From the NCBI GenBank assembly GCA_963920575.1, contig OY986965.1:20316929-20380928 (forward strand): a stretch of DNA of 64,000 nucleotides, written 5' to 3'. The stretch is from Narthecium ossifragum (Eukaryota > Streptophyta > Magnoliopsida > Dioscoreales > Nartheciaceae). The notes under the pieces were generated by a model. That model searched no databases and was not told the origin of the DNA. It saw nothing but the letters and a program-made list of their open reading frames with translations. Within the stretch, counting starts at the first letter, position 1. Each line of letters begins with the position of its first letter. A program made the translations under genes and the position numbers. Below are positions 34,387-43,766 of this stretch, piece by piece.

Positions 34387-36804
34387 TGTGAGGACCTGTC
34401 CCTCTACCCCTGTGGCTCGTTGTAGACCTCAAGGGCAATTTGGTAAATTGCGCCTTGTTGATTTGTTTCACACCCGCGTGTGCACACACTGACCTTGTTT
34501 GTGTTAGTGCTTGTTTAGAATGGCTAGGTGGACCCGGGATCGGAAGATCCCATCTCGGGCGCGCGGAAGCTTGCCTTTGGGCAGCTGACGACCCTTGAGC
34601 GATCGATCGCTCCTTGGAACGATCGATCGGACTCGTGAGTGAGTCAGTGGGTTTGACCCGCTCGGATCGATCCGACTTGGTGTTGGGATCGATCCGGGGC
34701 GTGAGCGATCGATCGCTCCTTGGAGCGACCGATCGGAATCGCGTCGGTGGCTTTTCTACTTCGCGAGGACGGCCGCCGTTGGCCGTCGCTCTCTCCTGTC
34801 AGAAGGGGAGGACTTTCCCTCCCCTCCTTCGCCTTTTCCCCCTCTTTCCCGGCTGTCCCCTCCCCCTTTCCTCCTTTTCTTCTTCCCCATCTTCCTCCTT
34901 CTTCCCTTCTCTTTTCTTCTCTCCCGACGTTGCTCTTCCCCTGTTTTTCCGGCAGCCACCTTCCCCTCTTTCGTTATCCCTCCTCCGACCATCAAATTGG
35001 GTGTTCTAAGACTCGTTGGATCCGTGGCAACGAGAGGAAGACCGCTGAAGTGGTTTGGAGCCTTGTTGATGATCAACTCGCAGGGAATCAGCCGAGGAAA
35101 GCGTTGTTAGGTAGGGTTATACCTACTGATGTTGTTTTTGGGTTTTCTTTAGATCTAGCCGTTGGATCTTGTTTATCTTTGTCTTGTTGAATTCCTTATG
35201 CCTAGTCGAATTACTGATATGAGCTTTATGATCTTTCGTTAAGATCTGAGTAGGTTTTATGCATGATTAACCTCGGTTTCTCTGTTTTCTGCTGTTCTTG
35301 AAGAACAGCCGGCTTGCGGCGTGTTTTTCGGCCGGTACGTACTTGGTCTTGGGTTGTGATGAGCATCAGAGTTGTAGATCTTTGAGTCTACTCTCTAACC
35401 CCACTGATTTCATATTTTTCCAATTTTTCTACGATTTGTTATGCATTGTTTGCTGAAGGGCTGCGTTGCAGCAATTAATGGGTAAGTTAGTTTGATTAAC
35501 GATTTTGATTAGACGTTTCCCGTTAATCCAACCGTTAGATGATTATGAATTTTGTATATGTTGATCATGGTATATACACCTACTGGTGGCCAAGTTGGAT
35601 CTTGAATCCGACGTAGTTTGGACATCGGATCGACGGGATCAATTAGCCCCTAAGTAGAGGCTTTGAGAGTTTTGAATATAATATTATATTGTGCTTTGTT
35701 CATCATCGTTTTCGGGGTTGCTTCCCGTTGCAGGAGTCCGCGGTCGATGGTCGCGGTACCGTTGTAATGCCGGGACCCGCTGCGGATCGGTTGGCAGCGG
35801 TTGGTAGTACCGCTGCAGCGATCCGGTTGATTTGTATGCTACCCTTGACATACTGTTACATGCCTATCTCCTGATTGTGTATGTCATAGCATGCATTGTT
35901 GTTTTATACATTAGTTGCATTGGTTAGGGCGTGGGTGATCTTTGGGTCGCCGTCCCGAGGCTGGAAGCTCGGACTTAGCCCTAGGACGGGGGTTGGGTGG
36001 TTTGGACCCGGTTTGAATTGTGGTGCCCAGTCGATTCGATGATAGGCTTAGATGACTGGTGCACTTGTGGCTTGATGATTGTAGAGGTCGTGTCGGCCTC
36101 GAGTCGGATCTGAGGTGTAGCCGGTGTCCGGTGTTCCTAAAACTCTTGAATAGAGGATTTGCCTACTCAGTGGTGTCTCTTCCCACCAAACAGTGTTCAG
36201 TGTCCTATTCAGAGTCAACAGTGTCGTTTCCTGCTACTGAGTGTGACCTGGCATGTGACCAGCCCGGCTGGAAGATCATGATCGTGGGCCTCAGGGACAC
36301 GCGGTGGGGTTATGGGACCCCTGTATACACCCAGGTTCCACTTAAGGGCGACACTGTTGCGTTTCCCTCTTCCTTCTGTGTGTTGTAATGTAGATCCCTA
36401 CTGAGCTTAGTGCTCACACCTACCCGGGCTGTGTTTTGTACGTGCAGGCGTCAGTTCTTCCTCTGTGGCCCCTACCGGGCAGTTGGTTGGCGGTGCGGCG
36501 GCGCCTGGTGGCTTTTGAGAGGTGGCGATGTTTACTGCTTTTGCCCTTATGTTAGTTAGTCTCCTACGGGAGTAATGTTGTATTCGAATCTTCCCCTCTC
36601 CGAGGATATGTATATTAAACACTTGAGTTTTAAATCTGTGGTTCGAGGTTTTGCTACTGTGTTGTTTTAATTGGGGGTGCTTTTGATGAATTGCTAGGGA
36701 GACCAATAGGTTAGAGGGAACCCTCCCCGTTCTTTTTTCGCGTTTTGTAGGTTCCGGTTCGCGTCGCCCGGCCCGGTTGGGCTTTCGCGGGTCGGGGCGC
36801 GACA
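34387..36804 (+). mobile_element. Solo LTR of the TGTGAGGACC family, target duplication CTTCC
   Basis: It starts TGTGAGGACCTGTCCCTC, ends GGGTCGGGGCGCGACA, and is flanked by perfect CTTCC (34382-34386 and 36805-36809). It holds the AATTTGGTAAATT dyad (34437-34449), palindrome pairs at 34601-34734, a CT-rich stretch at 34800-34990 and CCTACTGAGC..CACACCTACCCGGGCTG near 36395. It is very similar to the reversed LTR at 48853-51224, so the two may be of similar age. Confidence 0.92.
34601..34734. repeat. Three GATCGATC pairs
   Basis: 8-mers at 34601 and 34621, 34665 and 34687, 34707 and 34727 (last copy GACCGATC). Spacings are 20, 22 and 20 bp. The spacer GCTCCTTGGAAC/GCTCCTTGGAGC is itself a dyad. 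Confidence 0.88.
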
Positions 36805-37315
36805 CTTCCCTTCCCCCCGCCCCCCTCTCGTTTTCTCTCTCTCCCGTGGCCGCCGGCCTCCCTCTTCCCCCCTCTCTCTCCCATGGCCGGCCGGCCTCCC
36901 TCTTCCCTCTCTCTCTCTCGCCTTCTCTCTCTCCCGCGGCTTGCGACGGCTGCCATGGTGGAGAGGTGGTGGAAGGTCGGCAGTGGCTGCCGGCGTGAAG
37001 AGGTGGTGGAGGGGCCACCGCCGGGGTGGAGAGGTGGTAGAGGGCCGGCAGTGGCTGCCAGAGTGGTGGGGTGGAGGAGGTAGATGGTGAGGGTAATTTA
37101 GGATTTTTGTTTTTTATTTTTATAAAAACTAATTTTTGTGGTGTGTTGAGTTCAAATCGTGGTGCGGATAGCCGCACCCTATGACAAATACTCCAGTTTC
37201 TTTCAAAATACGACAAAAATGCCCCCACAGATTGCTTTCCGACAAATATTGGAAAAATATTCCTAATATCCTTTATGGCGTCTTCTAACAGTAATGGAGG
37301 AGACAAGCGAAGTTA

Positions 37316-38036
37316 GAGCATCCGCACCAGCTCTATCAAACCCTTCCCTGCCCTATAATAGGGAACCATTATAGGGAATTGATCATTTTTCAGCCCACAT
37401 CAGCTTCCCTATCCTCACCCTATTTTAGAGGAGAGCTACAGTGCTCCCCTACCTGTAGAGGAGCACTATTCACCTCCCCATATCATATTTTATATTAAAA
37501 ATAGTTGATGGGTCTTTTTATTTGGCAAACAAAACATTAAACCTATCTTAAATATTAATGATGCAATATACTTTAATATAAATATATCTCAAAGATTACA
37601 TGTGTAATTTAATATTTAATTACCATAATTATATGAATTTCAAATAATATGTGAAGAATACACTTTAAAATACTTTAATATAAAAAACAAAAACATTAAA
37701 AATTAATATAATATACTATACAGCTCAAAAATTAAAGATGTAATAATATATAATATAAAATTATTTATTGTTTATTCTATATCATATTTTAATGAAATAA
37801 TTTAATCAAAGTTTAATTATGTAATATAATACAAATTCTATAATTATATGACTGTCAAATAATAAATGGAGATTAGAATATGAAAAGAAAGATGGGGAAT
37901 GAGTACTTTAATGATGTAGGAAATGGTTTAGGGAAGCTGATGTAGGGTGTTGTAAATAGGGAAGCTGTAAAGTAGGAAAGTAATATATATTGGAGTATTT
38001 TAAGGAAGATGAATAGGGAAGCTGATGCGGATGGCC
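37316..38036. mobile_element. AT-rich MITE, PIF/Harbinger-like
   Basis: Ends GAGCATCCGCACCAGCT (left) and GGCCATCCGCATCAGCT (right, reversed) are flanked by TTA on both sides (37313-37315 and 38037-38039). It is 721 bp, very AT-rich inside, with no ORF. The 3-bp TTA duplication and the GAGCATCCNCA-type end suit the Harbinger superfamily. Confidence 0.72.
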
Positions 38037-38039
38037 TTA

Positions 38040-38721
38040 CCTTTTTACTCTTGACACGATCTTTGAGTGTTTAAATGTGAATAAACTATTGTAGAAGAGA
38101 CAAGCGCAGGAGATACAAAGAAAGAGAGAGTTAGGAAGAGAGAGAGAGAGGGGGGAAGAGAGAGAGGGTAGGAGAGATAAGGAGAGAGGCGAGAGATCGC
38201 GGGAGAGAGACAGCAGAGAGGGGTTAAGAGAGAGATAGAGAGGGGGAAGAGAGAGCATGAGAAAAGGGGGTTAGTTCAGTAGTTGAGAGAAGCAGGGAAG
38301 GCGAGATAGGGTCAGGAGAGAGAAAGAGAGTGGGTAAGAGAGCGACAAGGGAGAGAGAGCATGAGAGAGAGAAGCAAAGAAGCCAGAGGGGAGTAAAAGA
38401 AGGCAAGAGAGCATATAAGTACTGTCCTAGTCAGCTCTCAATCATGGATGAGTTACTTAATTGGACAAGATTGGATAAAGGGGGTATTTTTTGCGGTACT
38501 TTTTAAAAAATGAGGGGTATTTTTGATATTGTCGGCATGTCAGTGGTTAATATGTAAGATTAAAATACAGAATTAACCGTAGTTATTGGTACTTAGGTGT
38601 AGGCAAAGCGCTCTTGTCTGTGTAGAAGGTGGCTCAAGACTCCCAGGCTGTGGTCATCAACTGTCTTAAATGAGACAGTTGGAAGTTGGCGGGATAATGA
38701 ATTTTTCATCAAGCTGTACAT
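38040..38721. repeat. GA-rich low-complexity stretch and flank
   Basis: 38105-38410 is (GA)n-rich (AGAGAGAGAGGGGGAAGAGAG type). The rest up to 38556 is the right arm of the older inverted repeat, and 38557-38706 shows nothing recognisable. Frames at 38037-38406 are low complexity. Confidence 0.65.
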
Positions 38722-40306
38722 ATATGGGATGCTGGTGATAGAGACGCATCGTTGAGCCCAAACAGACCTGCTGCTGTGGGAGTTGTGGCCATGGATGACA
38801 AGGGTGCGCATCAGTGGACTGTAGGAGAAGTGGTACAAGCGTCCTCGCTGTTGGAGGCGGAGATGATAGCCATCCTCAAGGTGGTGCGCATGGCGTGTGA
38901 TAAGGGAGAACAAAAACTGGTGGTGGAATCCGACTCTTTGGTCGATGTGGATATTCTCAACGGACTGCGGCTTTGGTCGGACGACGTAGCGTCGGTCATG
39001 AGAGCAGGGGTGGACCCAGGATTTGAAGTCCGCCCGGGCTGCCTTATTTGATTCCACAAAATTTAATAGCAATAAAAGCTATTGTTTTGACAAAACATAA
39101 ATTCCATTAAGGTTTCAAATAGTCTAATATTGACAAAGAAATACCATCATTTTGTTATAATAAATTGTGAACAAATGCAATAGCAAATGTAGGTATGGCC
39201 AATAATCTAAAGATGAACAAAATTAACAACTCAACCAATTTGATGACATAAATACTAGGAACTTGTCATAAGGTTAGGAACAAGCAATGCAACATTACAA
39301 TAGCTAAATAGGTTATGAAAAATCCAAAGCAGATGTACATTTTGAAATACGATATCATGATCATATTGCAGCCTAAACTTCCAAAAAACTTACTCCAGTA
39401 ACTAGATGGCATTATTCTTCAATTTCCATCTCCACATGTAAAGCTGGCAATATTCCCATAAACTAATTAATTATTTACTTCTAAGCATGCTTTAGGTGAA
39501 TTATAAATATATAAATCCATCATAACATCATCTTTTCTTTTCCCTAATCCCTAATCTATACAATAACACAACCCAAAAAACTAGGTTTTTCTCATATGGA
39601 ATCAATTCCACAATTAAAACACAAGAATCAAGCCACCATTTTTCAAGAATAATTAAAAATCACTAAAGAATCTAATAGAGAAATAGGACGAAATTAACTC
39701 TTTTCGATGAAAAGGAAGAAAAGCTTGAATCTCCCTCTATCCCTTACATGGAATTGATGGAAGAGATGAAATTATGAGTATTTGATCTCCAAAATTTTCA
39801 GGAAAGAAACAATTTGGGATTTAGATGGAGAAAAGGACAACAATTTGGGATTTAGATGGAGAAAAGGAGAAGAAAGAGAGAAGAAAAACGATCTCTCTCT
39901 CTCTCTCTCTCTCTCTGCGTTTCCTGATTTTAGGGTTCGGGTGGGGCCGGTGGGCTTGCTCAAAGCTCAAGTACGTAACTCTTTGTGGGCTTGGTCTTTG
40001 GGCTGGACATTTTTTATTTTTTTCTAACTGGGCTAAACCAAATATCCTTAAATAGCCCTTAAAAGGCTTTCTTGTGGGATGCCCGGGCTATAGCCCGGTG
40101 CAGCCTACACTTAGGTCCGCCCCTGCATGAGAGAGGTGTGGTCGACATCACCCTATTTTCAGTTTGCTCTGTTCTTGTAAGTTCCCAGGTGTTCTAACGT
40201 GCAAGCGGACGCGATTGCTAAGTGGTATCGGGTTAATGGGACAGGCTTCAATTGGACGGTGAAGGAGGGCCTGGGTGGGCTTCTCGGTGTTTTATTGTAA
40301 GTGTTT
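38722..40306 (+). pseudogene. RNase H domain fragment of the LINE, split by a hAT element
   Basis: The frame reads WDAGDRDASLSPNRPAAVGV, then SSLLEAEMIAILKVVRMA, LVVESDSLVDVDILNG and WSDDVASVM. After the insertion it resumes with SNVQADAIAKWY. The four acidic positions expected of the RNase H fold (D, E, D and a late D in QADAIAK) can all be seen. The upstream endonuclease and reverse transcriptase are absent. A stop lies between the insertion and the last block. Confidence 0.8.
39005..40125. mobile_element. hAT-type non-autonomous element, 8-bp duplication CATGAGAG
   Basis: Ends CAGGGGTGGACCCAGG and, reversed from the right, CAGGGGCGGACCTAAG. CATGAGAG flanks both sides exactly (38997-39004 and 40126-40133). 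1121 bp, mostly AT-rich, no transposase. It contains a (CT)n run near 39891-39915. It split the LINE RNase H frame. Confidence 0.92.
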
Positions 40307-40341
40307 GTATTAGCCGTAAGGCTCAACTCTCAAAAAAAAAA

Positions 40342-40763
40342 CATCAAGTTGTACATTAATGAATGAGGAGTCTTCTCAAAGCAAAAACAAAACTAATCCG
40401 AAGATAATCTTTTAAATACGTATGGCCGCGGGTGTTTAATCGTGATTCATGAGAACTTTTGGATGCTTGAGTCACACATTGGCTGAATATTGATTGACTA
40501 GATGTCCCTTTTATTAGGGTTTTAGTGAAATGATCCCAAGACTAACTAGAGAGTATGATTTTAAAGGGGTTTTTGTCCCAAGCCCAATATCAGCCCCATT
40601 TTTGTCCAAAACCCCATTCTCTTTGCTATAAACCCAAATTGCACACAAAAAAAACAATACTGCCCCTTGCATCCCTCAGCTCATCCGTCGCTCTCTCCCG
40701 CGCCCGTCTCGACCTTGCCGACCATCGCCATTTTCATCTTTTCAGTCCATTGGGGTTTTGGCT
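40342..40763. other. Flank of element C; possible exon-like DNA continuing at 62211
   Basis: From about 40555 the sequence is open in two frames, with GTCGCTCTCTCCCGCGCCCG and then TTCATCTTTTCAGTCC. Joining 40763 to 62211 keeps an open frame to about 62330. It looks like the 5' exon of a gene or gene fragment, but I recognise no protein. Confidence 0.35.
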
Positions 40764-41918
40764 TGATGAATAAATTTTATATCTCGTAAGTATACGAATC
40801 GGTGTGATCAGTATAGCAGCAAGACGAGTATCGTACCCACAGAGATTTGTAGAGATTATTAGAGTAAAACGCTAAAAACAGAAAAGAAAGAAAATAAAGA
40901 AGGTAAAGGAAGAAATATGAAGTATCGAAAATAGAAGATCTAATAACGAAATAAGAAAACGATGGAAATATGATGGATGAATACTAATGTTCCGATTTCA
41001 CCATAACATCCTCATTTTATGCATTGAATCAATCAAGATCTCAATTTAATTCCAAGGAATATAAACTGATTAAATAAACATGATCCAATAACATAGAATG
41101 ATTCAGTTAGGCTACATCGGTACCTTAGAGAAGAACTAGCCACTCATGTTCGTCATGAGGGCAACAAAACTAATGAAGAAATAAAGAAGAAATAAGAAAA
41201 GAAAATCAAGCCTTGAACCAGCCTCCTCTCCTCCAAACGCTGCCAAAAAGCCCCCCTCCAACCCTAGAAAGAGTCCTATTTATAGCCTTTAAGTGTCTCC
41301 ATCCACGGATTAGATCTAAACCGTTGATTTTCTTCACTGGGACAGTAGGATCGATCCTTTCAGGGGTGTCGGATCGATCCGTTGCATCAAAATCCTCAAT
41401 TTCTGGCTACGCTCGAGTCGGATCGATCCCTCCAGGGGTGTCGGATCGATCTGACTCAGTAGGATGGATAATAGGATCGATCTGACTATGATCATCTGAA
41501 AAGCATATGTTCTGTCAGGATTTAATTCCCGAGTCCGATCGATCCTTCTCCAGGTGTGTGATCGATCTGACTCCGTGAGTATTTACTGTTTTGCCATCCA
41601 GACTGCGCCATTGGTACTAAAATTGTCGTAACTTCCTCTAGTAAACACGGAATCACGAACCGTAAAATTCTCCAAAAACTAGACTTCAAGAGCTTTCCAA
41701 CCATATATGGTTCTTCATGAGTAGGTACAGTTTAATCTTTCAAGTTGATCCATGTAATCTTTTCAGCTTCTTTACTCCTTTTTTCCTGCATTTTTCAAAC
41801 AACTATGTGAAGCAACATATAGATATAAAAATAGTAATAAAGATGTTGATTAAGGATAATAATCTAGCAATTGAGATGGTTATAAAACTGTTTAGAGTGC
41901 ACTTTCATGCACTCATCA
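40764..41918 (-). repeat. 3' LTR of element C
   Basis: Nearly identical to 60702-62205 apart from a missing segment of about 0.3 kb (present at 60998-61302), a 49-bp unit present twice on the right, and small changes near 41707. It is followed by the polypurine tract GCTGATTGGGGGGTG (minus). Confidence 0.9.
41349..41567. repeat. GATCGATC pairs in the LTR of element C
   Basis: Pairs at 41349/41372, 41421/41444 and 41537/41560, each 23 bp apart, with single sites between. The spacer is CTTTCAGGGGTGTCG-like rather than a clean dyad. The set recurs at 61575-61845 in the other LTR. Confidence 0.85.
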
Positions 41919-42356
41919 CACCCCCCAATCAGCTTATTGCTAGTCTCTAGCAATTCAAAGCGCATAAAATATAATTAAGCACACTAATGGTTCAAGGATG
42001 TAGACATGCATGATAAAAATTCTGCCTTATCAAGTCAATAATATTGTACACAGTACAGAGCACGAAAACTTCTTATACTTATACACATACTACCAACATA
42101 TGAAATCAACTTCTACACATTAAACATGCTAATCATAATCCAGAAGAACACATGTGACGTGACAAATAAATGTTGCGTACAGAAGCAACTTCTACCCACC
42201 ATTAGTCTAAACACACTACTATCTTCATAACTAATCATCCAACCCTCGCACTTTAAGTACAATATGCTCTTTTTCTTTTCTTTTTTTCTTCAACTATCAG
42301 ACATTTTGTCTTTTTACACGAGCACTCTCCGCTTCTTGAGGCGTAGAGACCCGGTT
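41919..42356 (-). other. 3' non-coding region of element C, distal part
   Basis: Begins with the polypurine tract (41933-41919). The rest is AT-rich with no ORF and is cut at CGGTT (42352-42356) by element A; it resumes at 51666. Confidence 0.75.
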
Positions 42357-43766
42357 TGTCACGCCCAGACCCAGAAAACTCATCCGGACCGAGACGTGAG
42401 AGTCCTAAACTCTAAAATCAAACGGCGAGAGCCTCCCCTATAAACATCAATTTTAAACCTGGTGCATGATTATAATATTCACAATTAATTTAAACTATCC
42501 TATCATCAAATCATAATACAAATTAACGACTACAATACTCAATTAACTTTAAAAAGATACAATAATGATTCAAGTCCTCTAAGTACAGCAATCTCTGATC
42601 AATTTACATCAAATTGAAATACAAATACATTTCTCCTTCATATTACAATTTATACATTTAAAGCTGTACATCAATTGAATAGAATAAACTAATGATATTC
42701 TCGATCTCACGCACCACCAAGGGGAGTACCGCCTCCAACACCGCAACTACCTGAAAAAGAAGGGACTGCATCGACCTGCATCGCCGATGCAGCCCAGGTA
42801 GGAGTGAGCAACAAAGATTGCTCAGTAGGGTTCTACTCTATTCTACGTCGCACAGAAAGGAAGGGAAACAACAACAGTGTCGTTTCTCCGCCTAAGTCTA
42901 AAGGATGCCACGGGTCCCATAACCCTATCGATGCCCCAAGGGCTCCTGTCATGAAACCTCTCTCATGAACATGTTACCAGAAGGCCACGAAACAGTAACA
43001 TGCAGCATCACCCTTACCCAAGCAGGATTCCCATGCCTTGGGGAAACATGTCGGGAACGCATCGACAACCATCCTTAGCACTTGGCCTTGGAGAAGCGAC
43101 ACGACCTCTAAACCTCAAACAATATAATATTCCAGTCCGACTATTTAATAATCCTTGAATGATATCAAACATGATCATTGATGACAATCACGTCCTAATC
43201 CTCGACTACCCCAAACCCCTGTCCTAGGGCTAGATCCGGGCTACCCGAGAACCCCGGATCGACGATCGAAACCATCGTCTACCACCTAGCCTAATGCTTC
43301 TAATGCACACAAATGCATGCAATGCTCAGGCATAGGAATACAGAAATAGTAGCATGCAACAATATGCCAAAACAACATACACGGGCTAGGCGAAGCATCA
43401 AGCTTGCCTGAGGGTAAACATAGCAAGGGTTCAAGCAATAATGATCTATCTAGCAAAGCTATAATAATAAGTATCCAACAGATCAAAATCCGGCATTACA
43501 ACGGCGTCCACAGCCGTCAACCGCAATTTCTACAACAGGGGCGCAACCCCGGCCACACAATACACAACAATTAAACAATCTAACACAAGTGGCACACCAG
43601 CGGCCCGCTCAATTATCTAAACATCCCAAGGGGCACAACTCCCTTGGTTCAACCACAAGCTAAGTATATATGTATACAATACGATGTAAGTAAGCATGAC
43701 ATGCAGTTAATTGCTAATTGAACAAGAACGATTTATAGTTAACTAAGCATGCCGGCATCAAACAAT
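42357..43766 (-). repeat. 3' LTR remnant of element A
   Basis: Close to identical, base for base, with 46542-47951, then the match stops abruptly at CATGCCGGCAT.AAACAAT. So the first roughly 1.3 kb of the 3' LTR and the polypurine tract have been deleted. The few differences cluster near the end (TGTCACGCCCAGACC against TATCACGCCCCGACC). Confidence 0.88.

Larger units (their letters stand above)
33627..37179. mobile_element. MULE-type non-autonomous element with CT-rich core
   Basis: 9-bp duplication TATCACAAA (33618-33626) and TATGACAAA (37180-37188), one mismatch. Inverted repeats of about 80 bp begin GGGTGGGGATATCTACACCA on the left and GGGTGCGGCTATCCGCACCA on the right, reversed, and share AACACACCACAAAAA. 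The core is (CTCTCTCCC)n-like DNA on both sides of a nested solo LTR (34387-36804). Without that LTR the element is about 1.1 kb. No transposase. Confidence 0.8.
33590..38556. repeat. Long-arm inverted repeat enclosing a MULE-type element and a MITE
   Basis: Left arm: 33590-33626 continuing at 37189-37230 after the inserted MULE-type element. Right arm: 38556-38480 reversed. Both read ACATATTAACC, then CTG, GAC.ATATCA.AAATAC and CAAAAA.T.CCCCC, over about 80 bp at roughly 75% identity. This is probably the terminal inverted repeat of an older DNA transposon. No flanking duplication was found. Confidence 0.5.
38722..40341 (+). mobile_element. 5'-truncated LINE (L1-type) with poly(A) and 15-bp target duplication
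   Basis: It starts in the middle of an RNase H domain and ends GTAAGGCTCAACTCTC plus ten A (40332-40341). The duplication CATCAAGCTGTACAT (38707-38721) recurs as CATCAAGTTGTACAT (40342-40356), one mismatch. The LINE part is only about 490 bp once the hAT insertion is removed. Confidence 0.88.

Noticed and set aside
33605..34492. 295-residue plus-strand ORF and overlapping frames on both strands
   Set aside because: CT-rich low-complexity DNA gives open frames in all phases (Ser/Pro/Leu or Arg/Glu runs), and it crosses into a solo LTR.
36407..37306. 299-residue minus-strand ORF
   Set aside because: It runs across the LTR end, its CTTCC duplication and the MULE-type terminal repeat; composition is low complexity and no domain is visible.
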